This document shows, in pieces, positions 45,572 to 55,500 of a DNA stretch of 64,000 nt (positions are counted from its first letter, which is position 1; every line of letters starts with the position of its first letter). The stretch is from Canibacter zhuwentaonis. Lineage in GTDB: Bacteria > Actinomycetota > Actinomycetes > Actinomycetales > Microbacteriaceae. Under the pieces are notes generated by a model that was given only the letters and a program-made list of their open reading frames with translations, made no database searches and had not been told where the DNA came from. The stretch spans positions 124,001-188,000 of the forward strand of contig NZ_JAHDSZ010000001.1 in the NCBI RefSeq assembly GCF_018531145.1, given 5' to 3'. Made by a program: the position numbers and the translations under genes.

Positions 45572-47005
45572 ATGCAGCAGAAAATATATGATTCTTATCT
45601 GGCGCAGACGGTTGCTTTTGAGCCGCGCGAAGCCGAACAGGTCGGGATGTACGTGTGCGGACCAACTGTGCAGTCGCCGCCACATATTGGGCATCTCAGA
45701 AGCGCGCTTGTCTACGACCAGATGTGCCGCTGGTTTCTCGCGACCGGGCATCGGGTGACCCTGATCCGCAATGTGACCGATATTGACGATAAGATTCTGG
45801 CGAACGCTGCCGGCACGACAGCGCGCTGGTGGCAGCTGGCAGCGCGTGTTGAGCGTGATTTTAGCGAGTGCTACAGCGCTATTGGCGTTGCAGCCGGTGC
45901 GGCAGAACCCCGTGCGACCGGGCACATCCCTGAAATCGACGCGCTTATTGGGCGCCTTATTGAGCGCGGGTACGCCTACCAGAGCGACGACGGCAGCGTG
46001 TATTTTGACACTGTGGCGTGGAGCGGATACGGCGAACTAACACGCCAGAGCCTTGACGCGGTTGAAACCGGGGCAGAAACCGTGCCGGGCAAGCGCCACG
46101 CAACAGATTTTGCGCTCTGGAAAGCGCACCGGGAGGGCGAGCCCGACGATGCGCAATGGCAGATTACAAACGGCGCTGCCGGGCGTCCCGGCTGGCATAT
46201 TGAGTGCTCGGCGATGGCAACGCGTTATTTGGGCAGCGCCTTTGATATTCACGGTGGCGGACGCGATCTGCGCTTTCCGCACCACGAAAACGAGCACGCG
46301 CAGTCGCGGGCGGCCGGTGACGAGTTCGCGAAATACTGGGTGCACAATGGGCTGATTAACGTTGGCGATCAGAAAATGTCAAAATCCCTGGGTAATTCGT
46401 TATTTGCGGCGGATCTGCTAGCGCAGACGGATCCGCTCGCGGTGCGGTATATGCTGGGCGCGGCGCACTATCGCTCAACACTAACGTTTAGCTTAAAGGC
46501 GATGGAGGAAGCGAGCGCTGCGGTAACGCGGATAGTGCAAGCGCTATCTCGCGCGGCGATCCTGTTGGGGGCTGAAATGCCACCCGTGCACGAGAGCTGC
46601 GAAGGGTTGGCAAAACTCGTTCCCGAGGCTTTTGCGCTGGCTATGTGTGACGATTTTGCGCTGCCGCAGGCGTTATCGTGCGTGCATGAGAGCGTGCGCG
46701 CGCTTAATACCGCATTGCAGCAGGAAGATGTATCAGCCGCTCGTGGGCACTGCGCCAATCTGGTTGCGATGCTTGGCGTTTTACACCTTGATCCGCGTCA
46801 TGCGCAGTGGCATAATAAAAACGCTGCGGTCGCGTCCGCAAAATCTCATATAGCGCTTGATACACTGGTCAGTGAGTTGATTGCAAAACGCAATCTTGCT
46901 CGTGAACAAAAAAACTGGGCAGCCAGCGATGAAATAAGAGACTTTTTAAGCACTGCCGGAATTACTCTGACCGACACGGGTCAGGGCACAAATTGGAGTT
47001 TGTGA
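45572..47005 (+). CDS. cysS: Cysteinyl-tRNA synthetase
   Basis: Charges tRNA-Cys. The 477-residue class I enzyme has the HIGH motif in PPHIGHLRS, zinc ligands starting with VCGPT and including WHIECSAM, and KMSKSLGNS. The start region CGPTVQSPPHIG departs from the usual CGPTVYDxxHIG. Its TGA overlaps the ATG of rlmB, a conserved pair in actinobacteria. Confidence 0.96.
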   Translation: MQQKIYDSYLAQTVAFEPREAEQVGMYVCGPTVQSPPHIGHLRSALVYDQMCRWFLATGHRVTLIRNVTDIDDKILANAAGTTARWWQLAARVERDFSECYSAIGVAAGAAEPRATGHIPEIDALIGRLIERGYAYQSDDGSVYFDTVAWSGYGELTRQSLDAVETGAETVPGKRHATDFALWKAHREGEPDDAQWQITNGAAGRPGWHIECSAMATRYLGSAFDIHGGGRDLRFPHHENEHAQSRAAGDEFAKYWVHNGLINVGDQKMSKSLGNSLFAADLLAQTDPLAVRYMLGAAHYRSTLTFSLKAMEEASAAVTRIVQALSRAAILLGAEMPPVHESCEGLAKLVPEAFALAMCDDFALPQALSCVHESVRALNTALQQEDVSAARGHCANLVAMLGVLHLDPRHAQWHNKNAAVASAKSHIALDTLVSELIAKRNLAREQKNWAASDEIRDFLSTAGITLTDTGQGTNWSL

Positions 47006-47982
47006 TGGGTAACATTAGAAAGGGTCGACCCGGCGCGGTGCGTAAGAAGAGCCGTGGTAAAGCCGTTGGATCGGGAGGTCAGGGCAGACAAGCGCTGGAG
47101 GGAAGAGGCCCCACGCCGAAGGCGGAAGATCGCACATACCATCCGGCATATAAGGCGAAGTTGTTGCGCGAGAAGGCGAAGCTGCGGCGCAACAACAGCG
47201 GTGGTGATAACCGCGGTGGCGTGCGTGGCGGGGCGGATACCGAGACTGTAACGGGGCGCAATTCCGTGCTGGAGGCATTGCGCGCAAAGATTCCCGCAAC
47301 CACACTGTATATTGCGCAGCGCACAGAGTTTGATGAGCGCGTGCGAGAGATTTTGGGCATTGCAACGGGTCGTGATATTCCCGTTATGGAGATCACAAAA
47401 GCGGAGCTGGACAGGCTTGCTGGGCGCGATAGCGTGCATCAGGGCGTGCTCTTGAAAGTTGCCGCGTACAGGTATGCGCACCACATGGACCTACTGGAAC
47501 AGACTTTTGACTCTGGCGAAATACCGTTATTTGCGGTGCTTGACGGGGTTACTGACCCGCGCAATCTAGGCGCTATTATCCGCTCGCTTGCCGCCTTTGG
47601 TGGGCACGGTGTGATTGTGCCGCAGCGGCGCTCTGCGGGAGTGACTGCGGCGGCGTGGAAAACCTCGGCCGGTGCTGTAGCACGCTGCCCGGTTGCGATG
47701 GCGAGTAATCTCACCGGGGCAATTAAAGACCTGAAAAAACAGGGCGTTTTTGTTGTGGGACTTGACGGGCACGGTGAAACTGAGCTGCCGGGGCTGTATT
47801 TGGCGGATCGTCCGCTTGCGCTCGTGGTTGGCAGCGAAGGCAGCGGACTGTCACGGCTTGTTACGGAGCAGTGTGACGCGACTGTGTCAATTCCGATTAG
47901 CCAGGCGACCGAGTCTTTGAACGCGGCAATTGCGATGAGCATTGCCTGCTACGAGGTGGCAAAACTGCGCGCGGAGGATTAA
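47005..47982 (+). CDS. rlmB: 23S rRNA (guanosine-2'-O-)-methyltransferase RlmB
   Basis: SpoU-family enzyme that 2'-O-methylates a peptidyl-transferase-centre guanosine (G2251 in E. coli). A basic, Gly-rich N-terminal extension (1-80) precedes the substrate-binding domain and the SPOUT knot, with GVTDPRNLGAIIRSL, VVGSEGSGLSRL and ATESLNAAIA. ATG 47005 is chosen because TTGGAG lies 5 bases upstream and it overlaps the cysS stop (TGATG). Confidence 0.95.
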   Translation: MGNIRKGRPGAVRKKSRGKAVGSGGQGRQALEGRGPTPKAEDRTYHPAYKAKLLREKAKLRRNNSGGDNRGGVRGGADTETVTGRNSVLEALRAKIPATTLYIAQRTEFDERVREILGIATGRDIPVMEITKAELDRLAGRDSVHQGVLLKVAAYRYAHHMDLLEQTFDSGEIPLFAVLDGVTDPRNLGAIIRSLAAFGGHGVIVPQRRSAGVTAAAWKTSAGAVARCPVAMASNLTGAIKDLKKQGVFVVGLDGHGETELPGLYLADRPLALVVGSEGSGLSRLVTEQCDATVSIPISQATESLNAAIAMSIACYEVAKLRAED

Positions 47983-48102
47983 ACGTGCCGCAGTGTGGTG
48001 TTTAGTGCGTGGTGCGTGACGTGCCGTATATAACACTGTGCGCGCAAGTAGCTTTCGCGCTGCTGCATAAATCGTGCGCGGAGGCTTAAATCACGCTGTT
48101 TG

Positions 48103-48552
48103 CTAGATAATCGTGAGTTCTGTTACGCGCCAGCGAATGCCGGCGCGTTGCATCCGCAGCGCAACGGCAAAGGCGATTTTATCGCGCAGCAGCATCACAA
48201 CGCAGTCAACAGTTTCGTTGTTCACGCGATAAAGGTGCGCGAGGGAACGGTTGCTGAGCCAGGTGACTTTTGCCGATTGCCCGCCCGCTGATTTCGCGAT
48301 GCGCTGCTGTAAGCGCAGGGTTTGTGCCACGCTGTTGTTGATAAAAGCGTTTATTTTTGTGAGCGGGCGGTTACAGAAAACTATTTCCGCTGCGCACAGC
48401 GCAATGTTTCTCACGAGCAGCGGATCTGGCAGATCCGCCTTGTGATTGTGCCCCTGCATCTCGTGCGTTGTGCGTGCTGCGGTGACAGCTATGGACGTTT
48501 GGGCTGCTGAAGCCTGCGCTGTTTTAGAAAGCTGCTGTTGTGTAGCGAGCAT
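48103..48552 (-). CDS. Rv3235-family protein (DUF6459-like)
   Basis: The 149-residue protein has an Ala-rich, probably disordered N-terminus (1-45). A compact domain follows with DPLLVRNIALCAAEIV, NRPLTKINAFINNSVAQTL and RWRVTELTI, the pattern of the actinobacterial Rv3235 family. Function unknown. In many relatives it lies near secA and pdtaS; here it is divergent from pdtaS. Confidence 0.7.
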   Translation of the reverse strand: MLATQQQLSKTAQASAAQTSIAVTAARTTHEMQGHNHKADLPDPLLVRNIALCAAEIVFCNRPLTKINAFINNSVAQTLRLQQRIAKSAGGQSAKVTWLSNRSLAHLYRVNNETVDCVVMLLRDKIAFAVALRMQRAGIRWRVTELTII

Positions 48553-48759
48553 AATTGCCCTTTCGGATTGTGTCCGGTTACAGTTTGCACCCCCAAACTC
48601 ATTTACTCCGCGTCGAACCGGAACCTTTGTCTTTTATATATCAAAGATAAACACTTTTTGTTGTATTTAGCAAACGGGTTTCATGCCCAGGGTGTATTAG
48701 CTCTTTTATGCTTATTGCCTTCAGGGGTAACTCATAGAAAACCATGGTTTAATCAAAAT

Positions 48760-50232
48760 ATGTCTAACTTAGCTGAGATGGCAGAGAAATACACAAACCT
48801 TAACGAGGAGGAGATCTCTTGGTTGCAGGCTCTGGTGCGCGATTGGTCGTTGCTGGCAGATCTTGCGCTGGGCGATGTAGTGTTGTGGGTGCCAACCAAA
48901 GACTGTGAGTATCTGGCCGTTGCGCACAACCGCCCAACCGGCTTGATAACCGTGTTTTATCGCAGTGTTATAGGTGATTATTTGCGCGCCGACTGGGTTG
49001 ACCTGCTGGAGCGCGCGCTAACAACAAACTGCCCGGCAATAGGCAGCGCACTCACCTGGTACGAGGAAGCGCCGATGCATCTTTCGGCGTATCCGATTGT
49101 TCGCAGAAACCCTGACACAGGCGAAAAAACCGCTCCTTTTGCGGTGCTCACCGTGCACAACGCGGCAAACGAATCGTATTCTGCAAATCGGATGGGGGCA
49201 GCTTTTAGAGAGTGCGCGGATGATCTGCTGATGATGATCCAGAACGGTGATTTTCCTTCGCGCAGCGGACACAACGGGCGCTTGCGCGGTGCACCGCGCG
49301 CCGGTGACGGGCTGATCCGCTTGGATACCGCTGGGAATATCACTTTCGCCAGCCCTAACACACTCACGAGTTTTGGCAAGCTCGGGCACAGAGCCGAGCT
49401 TGAAGATGAGAATTTTGCGGATGTTGTTGCGAGCATCACCGCGGGCACCTATGACACCAACGAGAGTATGCCGTTAATCTGCGCCGGAAAGATTGCCAGC
49501 CGGGCGGATGTTGAGGCTCGTGGTAACACGATCACGGTGCGATCAATTCCGGTTATTAACCAGGGCAAACGTGTCGGTGGCATTATTTTAACCCGTGATA
49601 TTACCGATATTAAGCAGCAGACGCAGGAACTGATAACGAAAAACGCGACGATCCGCGAGATTCACCACCGCGTTAAAAATAATCTGCAGACCGTTGCGTC
49701 GCTGCTGCGGGTGCAGGCACGGCGCGCGCAGAGTGACGAGGCAAAGCAGGTTTTGGAGCAGGCAATGCGGCGGGTTACTGCGATTGCTGTTGTGCATGAC
49801 ACGCTCGCGTCGGGGCTTGATCAGATAGTTGATTTTGACGCGGTTTTTGGGCGCGTGCTGGGGCTAGCTGCGGAGGTTGCAAGCCACGGAAAAAGCGCGC
49901 AGCTGCACAAAAAAGGCAAGTTTGGGCAGATTCCGTCTGAGCACGCAACCGCGCTTGCACTGGCTTTGACCGAGATCGTCACCAACGCGGTTGAGCACGG
50001 ATTGGTTGGCGGCGAGGGCAATGTTACAGTTGCAACCGAGCGGGTCGAGGGCAAACTCGTTGTGCGTGTTATTGACGACGGTGTCGGGCTTCCCGAGGGC
50101 AATGTTGTTGAGGGGCTGGGCACACAGATTGTGCGCATCCTGATTGAAGCGGAGCTGGGCGGCAGCATTAACTGGTCAAACGGCGCAAACGGCGGGGCGG
50201 TTGTTGAGATTCAGCTGCCGATCCGCTGGTGA
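48760..50232 (+). CDS. pdtaS: Sensor histidine kinase PdtaS
   Basis: Soluble kinase with an N-terminal GAF-like domain (about 30-160), a PAS domain (about 185-290) and an HWE/HisKA_2 phosphoacceptor helix. The last holds the phospho-His segment IHHRVKNNLQTVASLLR. A HATPase domain follows (ALTEIVTNAVEHGL; VIDDGVGLPEG). It matches M. tuberculosis PdtaS (Rv3220c), which phosphorylates PdtaR. No membrane segment is present. The PdtaR partner is at 4845-5453. ATG 48760 is preferred over longer in-frame options, as upstream residues look non-coding. Confidence 0.92.
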   Translation: MSNLAEMAEKYTNLNEEEISWLQALVRDWSLLADLALGDVVLWVPTKDCEYLAVAHNRPTGLITVFYRSVIGDYLRADWVDLLERALTTNCPAIGSALTWYEEAPMHLSAYPIVRRNPDTGEKTAPFAVLTVHNAANESYSANRMGAAFRECADDLLMMIQNGDFPSRSGHNGRLRGAPRAGDGLIRLDTAGNITFASPNTLTSFGKLGHRAELEDENFADVVASITAGTYDTNESMPLICAGKIASRADVEARGNTITVRSIPVINQGKRVGGIILTRDITDIKQQTQELITKNATIREIHHRVKNNLQTVASLLRVQARRAQSDEAKQVLEQAMRRVTAIAVVHDTLASGLDQIVDFDAVFGRVLGLAAEVASHGKSAQLHKKGKFGQIPSEHATALALALTEIVTNAVEHGLVGGEGNVTVATERVEGKLVVRVIDDGVGLPEGNVVEGLGTQIVRILIEAELGGSINWSNGANGGAVVEIQLPIRW

Positions 50233-50301
50233 TACAGCCTTAGTTTGTGTGACCTGCTCGTTAAAATACAATTTCGCGTTGCCTGCAGATAAAATAGAGC
50301 T

Positions 50302-52113
50302 GTGATTGATCGTTTAAGTACCCTGTTTTTTAAGACCCTGCGCGAGGACCCAGCGGCTGCGGAGGTCGCGAGTCATAGGCTGCTCGTGCGTGCCGGTTAT
50401 ATTCGCCGCCAAGCACCGGGGGTTTTTGCATGGCTGCCGTTGGGCTTGCGGGTCAAAAATAAGATCAGCACGATTGTGCGCGAAGAAATGGCGGCCGCGG
50501 GCGCTAGCGAAGTGTATTTTCCTGCGCTACTACCGCGTGAGCCGTATGAGCAGACGGGGCGCTGGGGTGAGTACGGTGACGAGCTGTTTCGTTTGCGGGA
50601 CAGGCACGGGGCGGACTATCTGCTGGCGCCCACGCATGAAGAAGTTTTTACGCTCCTGGCAAAAGACATTGTGACATCTTATAAAGAGATGCCGTTTGAG
50701 ATTTACCAGATTCAAGACAAGTATCGTGACGAGGCGCGGCCGCGTGCAGGGCTGCTGCGGGGGCGCGAGTTTACTATGAAGGATGCCTACTCTTTTGGGC
50801 TGACTGATGAGCACTTGGCAGATAGCTATCAGCGACAGCGCGATGCTTATGAGCGTATTTTCACCCGTCTGGGGGTGGAATACGTCATAGTTACTGCCCA
50901 GGCCGGAGCAATGGGCGGGTCAAAGAGTGAGGAGTTTTTGCTTCCCACTACAGTTGGTGAGGACACCTTTGTGCGCTCTGCTGGCGGATACGCCGCCAAC
51001 ATTGAAGCGTACGTTACCCCGCAGCTGGAGGCGCGCGATTACAGCGGTGTGCCAGCTGCTACTGTGCATGAAACCCCGGGCGCTAACACCATCGATAAGC
51101 TTGTTACGCAGCTGAATAAAAGCGTGCCGCACCCTGAAAACCGGAGCTGGAGCGAGGCGGACACGCTAAAACACGTTGTTTTTGCGGTGACTAGTGCCGA
51201 CGGGGAGCGCGAAGTAGTTGTTATTGCGATTCCGGGCGACAGGGTTGTTAACGACAAGCGGTTAGAGGTTGCTTTTCCGAACTGCGAGATTGAGCCTGCG
51301 ACGGCAGCGGATCTTGCTAAGTATCCTGAGCTTGTGGCGGGATTTATCGGTCCCGTAAAAGACGGCGCGCGAGTGCTGGGCAAGGGCGGTGAGAGCAGTG
51401 TGCGCCTGCTGGTTGATCCGCGCGTTGTAAGCGGAACCGTGTGGGTCACCGGTGCTGCAGCTGTTGATAAACACGCTGTTGCTGTTGTGTGCGGGCGGGA
51501 TTTTGAACCTCACGGATTTGCGGATGTGGCAAACGTGCGGGACGGTGATTTGGCGCCCGACGGGTCTGGCACGGTTGAGACGGCACGCGGTATGGAAATT
51601 GGTCATATTTTCCAACTTGGTAAAAAATATGCCCAGTCCCTGGGGCTTAGCGTGCTCAATGAGAACGGTAAGCTTACAACCGTCACAATGGGTTCTTACG
51701 GCATCGGCATTACCCGTGTTTTGGCGGCTCTTGCGGAGCTTAATCACGATGCGAAAGGGCTTGTTTGGCCGGTTGCTGTTGCGCCATATCAGGTGCATCT
51801 GGTGGCGGCAGGGAAGAGCGATGAAATCTACAAGATAGCCGAAAAAACGGCGGCGGAGTTTGCGGCGTCGGGGATTGAGGTGCTCTTTGATGATCGCTTG
51901 AAAGTGAATCCCGGCGTGAAATTTAGCGACGCGGAACTGCTTGGAATGCCGTACGTTGTTGTTATTGGGCGTGACGCCACTGGCGGACAGGCGGAAGTCT
52001 GGGACAGAGCAAGTGGCGATCGCGAAAAAATGGCTCTTGACCAGCTATTAGAGTGGCTTAACAGCAAACTTGTAAATAAACTTAATTGTTTTACACAGCG
52101 TGCTGCGCAGTGA
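50302..52113 (+). CDS. proS: Prolyl-tRNA synthetase
   Basis: Class II enzyme charging tRNA-Pro. The 603-residue bacterial type has motif 2 ([19 protein letters not shown]), the editing INS domain (about 230-400) and motif 3 ([14 protein letters not shown]), then an anticodon-binding domain. The start is GTG. In actinobacteria proS normally stands just before rimP-nusA; here the type VII-like operon follows instead. Confidence 0.96.
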   Translation: MIDRLSTLFFKTLREDPAAAEVASHRLLVRAGYIRRQAPGVFAWLPLGLRVKNKISTIVREEMAAAGASEVYFPALLPREPYEQTGRWGEYGDELFRLRDRHGADYLLAPTHEEVFTLLAKDIVTSYKEMPFEIYQIQDKYRDEARPRAGLLRGREFTMKDAYSFGLTDEHLADSYQRQRDAYERIFTRLGVEYVIVTAQAGAMGGSKSEEFLLPTTVGEDTFVRSAGGYAANIEAYVTPQLEARDYSGVPAATVHETPGANTIDKLVTQLNKSVPHPENRSWSEADTLKHVVFAVTSADGEREVVVIAIPGDRVVNDKRLEVAFPNCEIEPATAADLAKYPELVAGFIGPVKDGARVLGKGGESSVRLLVDPRVVSGTVWVTGAAAVDKHAVAVVCGRDFEPHGFADVANVRDGDLAPDGSGTVETARGMEIGHIFQLGKKYAQSLGLSVLNENGKLTTVTMGSYGIGITRVLAALAELNHDAKGLVWPVAVAPYQVHLVAAGKSDEIYKIAEKTAAEFAASGIEVLFDDRLKVNPGVKFSDAELLGMPYVVVIGRDATGGQAEVWDRASGDREKMALDQLLEWLNSKLVNKLNCFTQRAAQ

Positions 52114-52242
52114 GTTTTACACAGCATATTTAGCGGTTTGCGCGTTTGTAGCGGTGGTGGTTTAGTGTTGTAGCAGTAGTAACTTTTATTTTTTACTGCT
52201 TGTCTGTCTAAAGGTCGTGCCACAACCTAAACAGGAGTTGTT

Positions 52243-52533
52243 ATGAACATTAAAGTTAGCTACGCAGAAATGGAGTCAGCGGCCACAGCGCTTGGCGCGG
52301 GGCGTGATGAAATAACGGCAAAACTGGCGGTTATGGAATCGCAGATCAGAAATCTGATTAGTTCTGGTTTTGTAACGTCTATGGCATCTGGAAAATTTGC
52401 AACCGCTTTTGAGGGTTACTGCACGGGTGCGCGCACTGTCGCTGATCAACTCACCGAAATTCAAACATTTTTGCGCCAAACCTCGCAAACAATGCAGGAT
52501 ATGGACGCGCAAATAGCAGCCCGCATTGGTTAA
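52243..52533 (+). CDS. WXG100-family secreted protein (EsxA-like)
   Basis: A 96-residue, predicted helical hairpin with the WXG100 layout: helix, turn, helix and Met/Gln-rich C-terminal helix (QTSQTMQDMDAQIAARIG). The W-x-G turn is replaced by SSGF, a variant also met in actinobacterial WXG100 proteins (Trp missing). GGAG lies upstream of the ATG. The FtsK-like ATPase starts 2 bases after its stop, strongly implying it is the substrate of that ATPase. Confidence 0.85.
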   Translation: MNIKVSYAEMESAATALGAGRDEITAKLAVMESQIRNLISSGFVTSMASGKFATAFEGYCTGARTVADQLTEIQTFLRQTSQTMQDMDAQIAARIG

Positions 52534-52535
52534 TA

Positions 52536-55500
52536 GTGCTGGTGCGCTGCTATTTAGCGCAGGGATCTGTTAACACCGCTAAAACCACTGAAATTACTGG
52601 GCAAGATGATGCCCCGCAAGATTTTTGCGCGATGTTATCTGACAGCGACTTTGGAGGCTGCACTGCCGGATATGTGCTGCTGGAAGTGTGTTTTAACGAG
52701 CGTCTGCGAACTGCCGAGCTTGCGGCTTTGCTGTGCGGGCTTGTGGGGCGCGAGCGCGTTTATGCGCGCCCGGTGTTGCTGAAATACTGCGATGCCGCTA
52801 ATGGGTGGTTGTTGTTATCGGCGCAGTCTTTGGTGCTTGAGAGCATTACGCCGGGAGTGCGTATAAAGCTTGCAGATTTTGTGGACGATTTTATAGCGGA
52901 TCAGGTAACTGTTGAGTGCGCGCTGCTGGAACACAGCTTTGCCGGGATAGAAACCGCACTTTTAATGCCGGTGGTTGCTGGTATGTCTATTACGCTCGGG
53001 CGTGCCGGGGAGTGCGAGATTACGCTTAAAAATATTTCGGTTTCGCGGCGGCACCTGGAGATTTGTTTTGCAGAGGTGAACACTGTTTTTACGGATCTAT
53101 CATCGCGCAACGGCACACTGGTGCAGGGTGAGTTGCTATCTGGTGCGGTAACGTTCACGGCTGCAGAGCCGGTGCGGTTTGTGTGCGGCAGGGTTGCGGG
53201 AGTGCTCACGCGGAATATTGGTGTTGCGGCAGGCGCTGGTGCTGCTGGTGCTATCGATTCTGCAAGTTTTTCTGCCCCCGTTGATTCTGGTGCTTTTGTG
53301 AGTTTGACAACCCCGGAAGAACTGGCGGATGCCGGGTATGCTTGTGAAGCGGACAGTTTCAAATTGAGCCAGAATGGGATTACGGCTTTAGCAGCAATAA
53401 CGGCTGGAATGCGCGCGGCTGCTGAAGCTGAATCAGCAGCCGTAACTGATTGTGAGAGCGAGCTTGAGTTTGATCCGCTGCCGCAGCCTAACGATAAAAA
53501 GCAGCGCTTAAACACCGCCGCGCTTGTAGCGCCCCTGGTGATATCCGCCGTGATGTACTGGGTTACCAGAATGCCATATGTTGTTTTGCTAGCGTTAGCC
53601 TCGCCCTTAATGTTGCTGTTTAGCTGGCTGGATTCCAGAGTTTCGGATCACAAAAACAAACGGCAAGAATACCAAAATCACTGGCACGAAACCTCGCAAA
53701 AACTAGCAACGCTAGTGCGCGGCGCGCAGCAAAAACGTTTTGCTCACAGCGCCTTGATTGCCCAGCACCGCGCGGAGCTTGCGCGTTTGGGCGCAGCGGA
53801 GTTTATTGAGTGGGCGCAGCGGTTTTGGTTACGCAGCGGGTTGTATTTGGGGCTAACTGCGCACCCTAGCTGTGATGTGTCAGCGATTGTGCGCGCTTTA
53901 GCGCCGGCGCGGCATACAAGTTTGCGTCGTGTATTGGAACCGCATCTGCAGACCCCGCACCAGCTTTTTAGTGAGTTTTCGGGCGGCGTTGGCGGCGCGG
54001 GCGTTATGGGTGTTGCAGGAAGTACGGGCTGCATGGGTGTTGCGAAAGATGAGGGTTTTGCGAGTGCCGCAGGAGAGAGCGCACGGCTTGTGCATATAGT
54101 TGGCGCACCAAAAGTCTGCTGGGCTGTTGCGAGAGGAATTATTGCGCAGTTTATTATATGTTTTGCCGCTCGTGAGCGGGGCGCAACTGTGAGCGTATCC
54201 GCGCCTCAAACCGCGTTTACCGAGTGGGGAGCGCTGCTTTCGATGCCGTGCTGCAACATCCTGTCGCATAGCGGGCAGCACTCGGAAATAATTTTTGCGA
54301 TTGTAAAAAACGCTGCGGATTCTGGCGCTGATCTTCGCAGTAGATTAACGCTGCGCATTGTTGATTCTGAGCGTGATCAAGCGCCGCAATTGCGAGGTGA
54401 GACTCTGCTATTAGACGACTTTGCAGAGAGCGCTGACGCGGTTGTGGGAAGCGCTTGTCTGTCGGGTTTTACCCACGAGCATGTCACCTTTAGTGCGCTT
54501 AACAACGCCGACTATAAGCGATTGTGTGCGCTTGTTACGAGGCGTTTAAGCATAGGCAGCGGCGTTACTGCGACGGCAAATACCTGGCTGGAGAGTGTGT
54601 TCGGGGTGACTTCTGGAAATTTTCGCGACACTGTTATTTATAACTGGATGGCAAGACCCACGCAGCCGCTTGTTTTTGATGCGCACACAAAATATGATCT
54701 TGTTGCTGACGGACCGCATATGCTACTCGCGGGAACAACAGGCGCGGGTAAGTCAGAGCTTTTACAGAGTCTGCTGCTGGGGCTTGCCTGCGCGTGCAAT
54801 CCAGAGTCGCTGCGGCTACTGCTGATTGACTATAAGGGCAGCGCATCATTTGGTAAAATCGCTAAATTGCCTCACTGCGAGGGGCTGATTACTGACCTTG
54901 ACGAAGGGTCCGTTGCCAGGCTGTTCAGGGTTATTAAAGCCGAGATGGTGCTGCGTGAAAAGCGGTTTCGAGAGGCTCAGGTAAGCGACTATGCTGAGTA
55001 TCTAAAGCTGGGCAGAACAGATATTGCCCGCTTGCTTATTGTGTTTGACGAGTTCGCCGCGATGCTGCGGGATCATCCGGCAAGCAGCGACACCGTTGCT
55101 GATATTTCGCAGCGCGCTAGATCTCTGGGGATCCACCTGATAATTGCAACACAGCAGCCCGCGGGAGTAATTAGCAGCAAAGTGCGCGCTAACACGCAGA
55201 TTAGGGTGTCGCTGCGGGTTATGTCGCATCAGGACAGTCAGGACGTAATTGGCTCGCCGGCGGCAGCGGCGCTCTCTCGCGCCATGCCGGGAGCGGGATT
55301 TGTTAAAGTGGCTGCTGAAATGCCGCGCAGGTTTAATGCGCCAGCCGTAAATGTTCCAGCCGATAAATGCGTTTCTAAAGCACGTTTTGTAACACCTGAA
55401 ACCGATGTGGGAGGTGGGTGGTTTGTGCCCCCACAAAAGGGTGACACGGTTGCGCAACAGCTTGTGCGTGATTTGCGGGTACTCGCCTCACAACAAGCAT

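Noticed and set aside
48538-48759. N-terminal extension of pdtaS by 74 codons
   Set aside because: The segment lacks resemblance to the PdtaS family and overlaps the promoter region of two divergent genes.
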